Made by a program: the position numbers and the translations under genes. Source: CAZAPZ01 sp964487285 (lineage in GTDB: Bacteria > Campylobacterota_A > Desulfurellia > JAADFJ01). Taken from it: a stretch of 21,656 nt of DNA. The number at the start of each line of letters is the position of its first letter. Within the stretch, counting starts at the first letter, position 1. The stretch covers positions 1 to 21,656 of the forward strand of contig CAZAPZ010000017.1 in NCBI GenBank assembly GCA_964487285.1, in the 5' to 3' direction. Positions 15,363-21,656 of the stretch are shown piece after piece. Below the pieces are notes generated by a model. That model was not told the DNA's origin and did no database searches. It saw only the letters and a program-made list of their open reading frames with translations.

Positions 15363-17418
15363 AGATCTGGTGATTGTTGAATCACCTACTAAAGCGAAGA
15401 CTATCGGCGGATTTCTCGGTAGAAAATATAAATGCATAGCTTCAATAGGACATATTAGAGATCTTCCCAAATCCGGTTTTGGTGTTAAAATTCCTGGCTT
15501 TGAACCGCATTATGTAGTTCCGCGTACAAAATCAAAAATTGTCAGCGAAATCAAAAAGCTGGTTAAAACATCTAACGAAGTTTATATAGCTACAGATGAA
15601 GACAGGGAAGGAGAAGCCATAGGATGGCACTTGCTGGAAATTACTAAGCCTAAAAGCTATCAGAGAATAAGCTTTCATGAAATAACTAAAGCGGCAATAA
15701 AAGATGCATTAAAAAACCCGCGAAAAATAAATCAACCGCTTGTTGAAGCTCAAGAAGCAAGAAGAATATTAGATAGAGTGGTAGGATATAAGTTAAGTCC
15801 GCTTTTATCCAAAAAAATAGCACATGGACTTTCTGCCGGACGTGTTCAGTCGGTTGCGTTGAAGATTATTGTCGATAGAGAACGAGAGATAAAAAATTTT
15901 GTAAAACAAACATATTTTACTTTATTAGCCGATATTAAGATAGATGCCGTTTCGTTTGAGGCTAAACTTATAAAGGTAAACGGTAAGAAAATAGATCCTG
16001 GTGTGGAGAATAGATCTGAAGCCGAGAAGATTAAGCTTGAGGCGATTCAATCTCAATTTATTATCAACTCCATATCAAGAAGAAAAATACGGCGATCCCC
16101 TTTTCCACCGCTCACAACGAGCAGGCTGCAGCAAATCGCCAATACAAAACTTGGATATAGTCCATATGTAACCATGAGAATTGCCCAGTCACTTTACGAA
16201 GGAAAAATTGTGAATGGAACGAGAGTCGGACTCATAACGTATATGCGAACCGATTCGGTCAGCATTGCTAAATCAGCAAGAGATCAAACAAAAGTTTTTA
16301 TAAAAGCTAACTACGGTGACAAGTTTTTGCCCAATAGGGATCCTGTTTATAAAAACAGATCTTCCGCTCAACTTGCCCACGAGGCAATAAGGCCTACTGA
16401 AATCAATCGATCACCTGATAAAATGAATGCGTTTCTTGATTCCCATGAACAAAAACTCTATAAATTGATATGGAACCTTTTTATAGAATCGCAAATGGCC
16501 AACGCCGTATCGGATTCAATAAATATCAAATTATCCGTTAATGATACGGAATGGACTGCAGGCAAATCAACACTCTATTTTCCAGGTTGGATGATTATTG
16601 AGGGCAAAAAGGCTGAAATCGGAATAAAACAGATAAAAGATGACGATGAGGTCAAACTCCTGAAAATTAAGATGGACGAAAAAGAGACTCAGCCTCCGCC
16701 GAGATATAATGCCGCTTCGCTAATAAAAAAGCTTGAAAATGAAGGAATAGGAAGACCTTCGACATACGCAGCCGTTGTATCTACACTTTTGTCAAGATCA
16801 TATATAATGAAGAAAGATCGAGCATTTGTTCCAAACGAGGTTTCATATAAAGTAGTTGACCGGTTGGTGGAGTATTTTCCAACATTGATGAATTTGAAAT
16901 TTACGGCGCATTTTGAAGAGCTTCTCGATAATGTTGCAGCGGGACAATTAGATAAGCTGCAACTGCTAAATGAGTTTTGGGGTCCTTTTTCCAAACAGAT
17001 GGAGAAAGCTTCCGACATGCCGTCTCTAAAACCGCCTGATATTGTAACCGATGAAAAATGTCCGAAATGCGGAAAAGAGCTTGTGATCAGGACAGGGAGA
17101 TATGGAAAATTTTTTGCGTGTAGCGGTTTTCCGAAATGCAAATATACGAAAAGCGTTGAAAATGAAGTTGAAAAGACGGATAAGCTTTGTCCGAAATGCG
17201 GAAAAGAACTTGTAAAAAAGCGTGGTAGATACGGAGAATTTGTTGCGTGCTTAGGGTATCCTGAATGTAAATTCAGCGCCAGGGAAACAAAAAAAAGCTG
17301 CCGGTGCGGACAATTATTGTACAAAGTAACCAAAGTAAAAGGCTCATTCTGCTTAAACGGCAAATGTTCACTTTTTGGCAAAGTTCAAGAAAAGCCGATA
17401 GCGGAGAAAAAAAGCTAA
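15349..17418 (+). CDS. topA: DNA topoisomerase I (type IA)
   Basis: About 689 residues from a TTG at 15349. Upstream GGAG (15335-15338) lies 10 nt before it, and translation from there begins MKKNRDLVIVESPTKAKT, the normal family start. An in-frame ATG at 15319 lacks a ribosome binding site and adds ten unusual residues. Motifs: Toprim ESPTK (from residue 11) and ATDEDREGEAIGW, the GLSAGRVQSVAL segment, and catalytic Tyr298 in LITYMRTDS. Three C-terminal zinc-binding modules follow: CPKCGKELVIRTGRYGKFFAC...FPKC, CPKCGKELVKKRGRYGEF...YPEC, and a shorter CRCG...CLNGKC. It relaxes negative supercoils. The 14-nt overlap with dprA suggests translational coupling. Confidence 0.96.
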   Translation: MKKNRDLVIVESPTKAKTIGGFLGRKYKCIASIGHIRDLPKSGFGVKIPGFEPHYVVPRTKSKIVSEIKKLVKTSNEVYIATDEDREGEAIGWHLLEITKPKSYQRISFHEITKAAIKDALKNPRKINQPLVEAQEARRILDRVVGYKLSPLLSKKIAHGLSAGRVQSVALKIIVDREREIKNFVKQTYFTLLADIKIDAVSFEAKLIKVNGKKIDPGVENRSEAEKIKLEAIQSQFIINSISRRKIRRSPFPPLTTSRLQQIANTKLGYSPYVTMRIAQSLYEGKIVNGTRVGLITYMRTDSVSIAKSARDQTKVFIKANYGDKFLPNRDPVYKNRSSAQLAHEAIRPTEINRSPDKMNAFLDSHEQKLYKLIWNLFIESQMANAVSDSINIKLSVNDTEWTAGKSTLYFPGWMIIEGKKAEIGIKQIKDDDEVKLLKIKMDEKETQPPPRYNAASLIKKLENEGIGRPSTYAAVVSTLLSRSYIMKKDRAFVPNEVSYKVVDRLVEYFPTLMNLKFTAHFEELLDNVAAGQLDKLQLLNEFWGPFSKQMEKASDMPSLKPPDIVTDEKCPKCGKELVIRTGRYGKFFACSGFPKCKYTKSVENEVEKTDKLCPKCGKELVKKRGRYGEFVACLGYPECKFSARETKKSCRCGQLLYKVTKVKGSFCLNGKCSLFGKVQEKPIAEKKS

Positions 17419-17423
17419 AATCT

Positions 17424-17443
17424 GCAGTTCTATATAGAGCTGC
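17424..17443 (+). other. 20-nt near-palindrome after topA
   Basis: GCAGTTCTATATAGAGCTGC begins 5 nt after the topA stop codon. It pairs with itself allowing two G-U pairs on each arm but lacks a following U-tract, so it is a weak candidate for transcript end or mRNA stability and not a canonical terminator. Confidence 0.3.
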
Positions 17444-17486
17444 GTAAGACTGATGAGAAAATATTTAGCAGCAATTAGGAGTTATC

Positions 17487-17621
17487 ATGCCATTTGCACA
17501 GAACTTTATTTTATTAGCAGCAGATGCTGGCTTTGAAGTTGAACAAGAAGTATGTTTTCATCCTACTTCCAATAGTTCGGGGACATATCTTATTCTTTTA
17601 AAAAAGAACCATGCTGGTTAA
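17487..17621 (+). CDS. Short ORF, possible remnant of a methyltransferase C-terminus
   Basis: A 44-residue frame with ATG at 17487 and a good AGGAG (17477-17481) 5 nt upstream. Its stop overlaps the azlC start by 11 nt. azlC has no clear ribosome binding site of its own, so translation of this frame could drive azlC by coupling. The sequence (AADAGFEVEQEV, then SSGTYLILLKK) looks like the last two strands of a class I SAM-dependent methyltransferase, which often end with an AGF...V and a GTYLILLKK-type strand. It lacks all SAM-binding motifs, so it is either a truncated gene fragment or a short independent peptide. I do not assign a function. Confidence 0.45.
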   Translation: MPFAQNFILLAADAGFEVEQEVCFHPTSNSSGTYLILLKKNHAG

Positions 17622-18246
17622 AAAAAGTTTTATTGAGTCATTGTCTATAATTATAGCGTATATTCCACTTTCTGTAGCTTTTGGGTTAAATGCAAAAGTA
17701 CTTGATTTTTCTTTTCTTGAAACTTTTTTAGCTTCCGCATCAATATTTGGAGGAGCAAGTCAATTTGTATTTATATCATTAGCTAAAGATTCTCTTTTCA
17801 TTGCAGTAGTTGCCGCATCGTTATTAAATATAAGGCATCTTGTTTATAGTAAAATTTTAAAAGAGAAATTTCACCTAAAACAGGAAAGAAAGACATATAT
17901 ATTATCTTTTTTTCTAACAGATGAAGTATTTAGTATAATCACATCAAAACCAAATTTTAATTTCCTCAATTCTTTTTTGGTCGGGTTTTTTTCATATATA
18001 TCTTGGGTTGTCGGAACCATAATAGGTTATCAATTTTCAGGCTATATAAATATAAAATATGCTTCATATTTTGAAATATCTCTATTGCTTTTATTTTTTA
18101 TTTTATCGATCTTGTTATTTCAAAAGAAGTATATCTTTTACTCCATAGTTACAGCATTCATTGCGGTATTGAGTTTTTTATTTAACATGATAGTGCCCGG
18201 GCTGATTAGTTTGATGTTTTTTATTTTAATAAGGTCAAAAAAATGA
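17611..18246 (+). CDS. azlC: AzlC family branched-chain amino acid exporter, large subunit
   Basis: A 211-residue membrane protein with about five to six hydrophobic segments. It shows the AzlC pattern: an N-terminal SLSIIIAYIPLSVAFG helix, then SASIFGGASQFVFISL (about 43-58) and a LLNIRHLVYS motif (about 72-81). AzlC with AzlD forms a two-component inner-membrane exporter for valine, leucine, isoleucine or analogues. The gene is visibly more AT-rich than the operon to the left, with many AAA, TTT and ATA codons, which hints at a different origin or fast membrane-protein composition. It overlaps azlD by 4 nt (ATGA) and the short ORF upstream by 11 nt. Confidence 0.88.
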   Translation: MLVKKSFIESLSIIIAYIPLSVAFGLNAKVLDFSFLETFLASASIFGGASQFVFISLAKDSLFIAVVAASLLNIRHLVYSKILKEKFHLKQERKTYILSFFLTDEVFSIITSKPNFNFLNSFLVGFFSYISWVVGTIIGYQFSGYINIKYASYFEISLLLLFFILSILLFQKKYIFYSIVTAFIAVLSFLFNMIVPGLISLMFFILIRSKK

Positions 18247-18551
18247 ATAATATAGTAATAGCTATTATGGCGGTTGCTTTAATCACATATTTTTTTAGAG
18301 TCTTGCCATTGATCAAAGAGAATTTCTTGGGCATTTTTGAAGAGAGATTTAAAAATAGCTTAGAAGTTCTATCTTTTTGCATAATACTGTTTTTGTTTAT
18401 TATTTTATTTTTTGACAATGTAGAGAAATATAATAGTTTAGTCTTAATATTCACATTGATTTTAAGTTATGCAATTTTTAAATTCAGTAAGAATATCGGT
18501 GTAAGCATAATTTTCAGTGTATTGGTTTTTGTAATATTTCAAATAATTTAA
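18243..18551 (+). CDS. azlD: AzlD family branched-chain amino acid exporter, small subunit
   Basis: A 102-residue protein with about four hydrophobic segments and the TYFFRVLPL motif (about 16-24) that marks AzlD. It starts with an ATGA overlap on the azlC stop, typical of the azlCD pair. It probably forms the small partner of the exporter in the inner membrane. Like azlC, it is very AT-rich. The downstream 74 nt before the next gene contain no clear terminator. Confidence 0.85.
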   Translation: MNNIVIAIMAVALITYFFRVLPLIKENFLGIFEERFKNSLEVLSFCIILFLFIILFFDNVEKYNSLVLIFTLILSYAIFKFSKNIGVSIIFSVLVFVIFQII

Positions 18552-18625
18552 GAATTTAACTATGATTAAATGGGGAAAAAGTTAAAATGTCTTAGAAATA
18601 GGAAAGATTTTAATAAAGGAGATAA

Positions 18626-21583
18626 ATGGCAATGAAACATAGCGATAAGAGCAGCGTTTTCCGCAACTTAATCTATTTAAGAAACGAATTTGACGGAGAA
18701 ATTTCTACCGATAAATCCAGTCGATTGATGTATGCAACGGATGCATCGGCTTACAGAGAGAACCCGCTTGCCGTTGCCTATCCTAAAAATAAAAAAGATA
18801 TTAAAAAACTGATACAATTTGCTTTAACAAATAAAACTTCTCTGATTGCGAGGGCGGCCGGCACTTCTTTGGCGGGACAAGTGGTGGGAAAAGGCATTAT
18901 TGTTGATATTTCCAAATATATGACGCATATTCTCGAAGTAAATGAAAAAGAACACTGGGTGCGAGTAGAACCCGGGGTAGTTTTGGATGAACTAAACATT
19001 GCCCTAAAACCTACAGGCTTATATTTTGCACCTGAGACTTCAACTTCAAACCGCTGTATGATTGCAGGTATGCTGGGAAATAACAGCTGCGGTGCTCATT
19101 CATTGGTATATGGCAGCACGCGCGATCATACTCTCGAAGTGAAAGCCTTGCTGAGCGATGGTAGTGAAGCAGCTTTCAGAGCTTTAAAAACAGAAGAATT
19201 TTATGCTAAATGCAAACTAAAAAATCTTGAAGGTAAAATCTATCGCCAAATACGCAGCATCCTTGATAATTCTAACAATCAAAAAGAAATTTTAAACCAA
19301 TTTCCGGATCTTTCGCTTAAAAGACGAAACACCGGTTACGCCATTGACCAGCTGCTTCAAAGTGATCCATGGCAGGAAAATGGGGTTGACTTTAATTTTT
19401 CGAGGCTGTTAGCAGGTTCGGAAGGTACGCTGGCGTTCACTACGGAGGTAAAACTTAATCTGATGCCTTTGCCTCCTAAGAACAAAGCTCTCGTCTGCGT
19501 TCATATGAATACGGTTGCCGATGCTTTAAAAGCCAACCTCATTGCATTGCAATTTAAACCCTTTTCAGTTGAACTTATGGATAAACTCATTATGGATTTG
19601 ACAAAAAGAAATATTGAACAGAAAAAAAACAGGTTTTTTGTTAAGGGAGATCCTGGAGCCATACTTATTGTTGAGTTTGCCGAAAAAAGTATGCAGATAG
19701 TGAAAGAAAAAGCGGAAAAAATGGAATCAGCCCTCAGAGACCGATCTTTGGGTTTTTATTTTCCATTAGTTACAGGGCAAAATATGGGTGGAGTCTGGGA
19801 ATTGAGAAAAGCCGGACTTGGGATCTTAAACAATATGCCGGGTGATGCAAAGCCTGCTTCCGTAATAGAAGATACCGCCGTTAACCCTAAACTTCTGCCT
19901 GAATATATTGATGAGTATAATGATATTTTAAAGAAATATAATAAAAGCTGCGTCTATTACGGACATATTTCTACCGGCGAACTGCATTTGCGTCCCGTGA
20001 TGAACTTGAAAGATCCTAAAGATGTGGAACTTTTTCATCAAATAGCTTTAGAATCTGCGCAAATAGTCAAAAAATATAAGGGATCTTTAAGCGGAGAACA
20101 TGGCGACGGCCGTCTTCGCGGAGAATTTATACCCCTTATGGTTGGCAAGCAAATTTATCAACTGTTTAGAGAAATAAAAAATGAATGGGATCCTTACCAT
20201 ATTTTCAACCCTGAAAAAATCATTGATACTCCAAAAATGAATAGCTCTCTTCGCTATAAACCGGGTCAAAAAACGCAAGAGATAAAAACATATTTTGACT
20301 TTTCGCATGATATGGGGATTGTCAGGGCTGCGGAAAAATGTAACGGTACCGGAGCATGTCGAAAATCTGAAATAATCGGAGGAACAATGTGCCCGAGTTT
20401 TATGGCTACCCATGATGAAAATAAAAGCACGCGGGCACGCGCTAATATCTTGAGGGAGTTTATTAGTAAACCAGGACAAAAAAATCCTTTTGACCATGAA
20501 GAAATTTATCAAATTTTAGATTTATGCTTAATGTGTAAAGGATGCAAATCCGAATGTCCGTCAAGTGTTGATATTGCAAAACTCAAAGCCGAATTTCTGC
20601 AGCATTATTATGAAGTGAGTGGTGTTCCTTTTCGTTCGTGGCTTATAGCCAATATAACCAAAATCAACCGTTTGGGAAGCTTGATGCCATCGCTTTATAA
20701 TTTTATCCAGAGCAACTCTTTAATTGCCAAATTGAGTGCTAAGGCTCTTGGCTTTGCTTCGCAGCGAAGTTTTCCACTTTTATCAAAAATCAATTTGGAT
20801 AGATGGTTTGATAAATATAAAAACAAAATTACGGAACGACGGTTTATCAATGGCAAAGCGTATCTTTTTAATGATGAATTTACTCGTTTTAACGATACTG
20901 ATATAGGGATAAAGGCTATAATGCTGCTTAACCGGTTAGGTTATGAAGTGGCAATTCCTAAAAGCTTGGAAAGCGGCAGAACTTATCTTTCAAAAGGATT
21001 GGTTAAAAAAGCCAAAAAGATTGCAAATATCAATATTCGTATGCTAAAAGATAAAATTAGACCCGAAACGCCGTTAATTGGAATTGAGCCGTCTGCTATT
21101 TTAACTTTTAGAGACGAATATTTGGATTTAGTGGATAAACCTTTTTTGAAAGAGGCTCGAGAATTGGCACATAGTTCGTTTATGATCGATGAATTTCTGG
21201 CAAAGGAGATGAAAGCCGGAAAAATCAAAAGAGAACAATTTACAGATGCTTATCGCAGCATAAAATTGCATGGACATTGCTATCAAAAATCTTTAGCTTC
21301 TACTGCCGACACTTTATACATTCTCAATTTTCCCAAAAACTACAATACAGAAGAGATACCTTCCGGCTGCTGCGGTATGGCCGGTTCTTTTGGGTATGAA
21401 AAAGAACATTACGAACTGAGTATGAAAGTGGGTGAACTGATACTATTTCCAGCTATCCGCAATACCAATGAAGAAACGCTTATTGCAGCTCCAGGCACAT
21501 CATGCCGCAGACAGATTACCGATGGAACCAAGCGAACTGCTCTGCATCCGATAGAAATTTTGTATGACGCTTTAAAAAAATAA
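18626..21583 (+). CDS. FAD/Fe-S-dependent D-2-hydroxyacid dehydrogenase, YdiJ-type
   Basis: A 985-residue fusion of a GlcD-like and a GlcF-like half. The N-terminal FAD-binding domain shows RAAGTSLAGQ (76-85) and GNNSCGAHS (151-159); the FAD-oxidase C domain includes GEHGDGR (near 490). A Cys-rich region follows: CNGTGACRK (572-580), GGTMCPSFM, and a 4Fe-4S motif CLMCKGCKSECP (634-645). The C-terminal cysteine domain has HGHC (882-885), SGCCG (913-917) and GTSC. E. coli YdiJ, of the same architecture, oxidises D-2-hydroxyglutarate, and relatives act on D-lactate; the substrate here is not decided. AAAGGAG (18615-18621) supports the ATG at 18626. The wording of the N-terminus recalls Bacteroidota homologues, so horizontal transfer is possible. 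Confidence 0.87.
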   Translation: MAMKHSDKSSVFRNLIYLRNEFDGEISTDKSSRLMYATDASAYRENPLAVAYPKNKKDIKKLIQFALTNKTSLIARAAGTSLAGQVVGKGIIVDISKYMTHILEVNEKEHWVRVEPGVVLDELNIALKPTGLYFAPETSTSNRCMIAGMLGNNSCGAHSLVYGSTRDHTLEVKALLSDGSEAAFRALKTEEFYAKCKLKNLEGKIYRQIRSILDNSNNQKEILNQFPDLSLKRRNTGYAIDQLLQSDPWQENGVDFNFSRLLAGSEGTLAFTTEVKLNLMPLPPKNKALVCVHMNTVADALKANLIALQFKPFSVELMDKLIMDLTKRNIEQKKNRFFVKGDPGAILIVEFAEKSMQIVKEKAEKMESALRDRSLGFYFPLVTGQNMGGVWELRKAGLGILNNMPGDAKPASVIEDTAVNPKLLPEYIDEYNDILKKYNKSCVYYGHISTGELHLRPVMNLKDPKDVELFHQIALESAQIVKKYKGSLSGEHGDGRLRGEFIPLMVGKQIYQLFREIKNEWDPYHIFNPEKIIDTPKMNSSLRYKPGQKTQEIKTYFDFSHDMGIVRAAEKCNGTGACRKSEIIGGTMCPSFMATHDENKSTRARANILREFISKPGQKNPFDHEEIYQILDLCLMCKGCKSECPSSVDIAKLKAEFLQHYYEVSGVPFRSWLIANITKINRLGSLMPSLYNFIQSNSLIAKLSAKALGFASQRSFPLLSKINLDRWFDKYKNKITERRFINGKAYLFNDEFTRFNDTDIGIKAIMLLNRLGYEVAIPKSLESGRTYLSKGLVKKAKKIANINIRMLKDKIRPETPLIGIEPSAILTFRDEYLDLVDKPFLKEARELAHSSFMIDEFLAKEMKAGKIKREQFTDAYRSIKLHGHCYQKSLASTADTLYILNFPKNYNTEEIPSGCCGMAGSFGYEKEHYELSMKVGELILFPAIRNTNEETLIAAPGTSCRRQITDGTKRTALHPIEILYDALKK

Positions 21584-21656
21584 TGTTAAATTACGGATTT
21601 GTTATCCCCACAACGACACCTAATATAAATTAACCTTGCACAATAAAAGATTATTT
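21584..21656. other. Right-end sequence, no feature recognised
   Basis: 73 nt after the dehydrogenase stop. No gene start, hairpin with U-tract or promoter is convincing. It contains TGCACAATAA, also found near the end of the MITE-like element, but ten bases are not enough to claim a second copy. Confidence 0.4.

Noticed and set aside
16689..17381. Long minus-strand open frame (230 codons) opposite the end of topA
   Set aside because: It is antisense to the conserved zinc-finger region of topA and shows only Ser/Phe/Pro-rich shadow translation.
20087..20512. Minus-strand open frame of 141 codons within the dehydrogenase gene
   Set aside because: Antisense to the conserved Fe-S coding region; no family resemblance and no ribosome binding site.
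21634..21656. Possible second copy of the MITE end at the right edge
   Set aside because: Only about ten bases (TGCACAATAA) match, which is plausible by chance, and the window ends too soon to test it.

Overview
The window is 21.7 kb of AT-rich bacterial DNA with housekeeping genes packed at very high density. The genes for Kdo activation (kdsB) and heptose phosphorylation (rfaE1) point to a Gram-negative, LPS-making cell. A YcgR-like PilZ protein and a GlnD nitrogen sensor fit a free-living, possibly flagellated proteobacterial or Desulfobacterota-like lineage. That placement is an inference from gene content; no rRNA or other taxonomic marker is present.

Positions 1-14104 (minus strand): a run of 14 co-directional genes, mostly overlapping by 4 to 14 nt, so probably one very long operon. 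In transcription order: glnD, a PilZ/YcgR-like protein, rfaE1, kdsB, coaBC, hisD, a short-chain dehydrogenase resembling FabL, a fused cobA-hemD, the N half and C half of a split transketolase, a degenerate FtsE-like ABC ATPase, an FmdE-like protein, rnhA, and the N-terminal part of mutS2, which runs off the left edge. The two transketolase halves are separated by a 155-bp element with about 40-bp imperfect terminal inverted repeats (3649-3803), flanked by TCATGA on both sides. It looks like a MITE-type insertion exactly at a stop/start overlap, and the duplicated target restored both the stop codon of one gene and the start codon of the other. This is the most unusual structure in the window.

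Positions 14105-14297: divergent intergenic region with a good sigma-70-like promoter for dprA whose predicted transcript would be leaderless or nearly so.

Positions 14298-17418 (plus strand): dprA overlapping topA, which probably starts at a TTG inside the 3' end of dprA.

Positions 17419-21656 (plus strand): a segment that looks accessory. It holds a short ORF resembling a methyltransferase C-terminal remnant, overlapping a markedly AT-rich azlC-azlD pair (branched-chain amino acid export), then a 985-residue FAD/Fe-S D-2-hydroxyacid dehydrogenase of the YdiJ type. The last 73 nt show no recognisable feature.

I saw no tRNA, rRNA, CRISPR array, phage genes or transposase. I did not find a clearly new multi-gene system. 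The items most worth checking are the MITE-like insertion, the degenerate ABC ATPase paired with an FmdE-like protein, and a nine-G tract in rfaE1.
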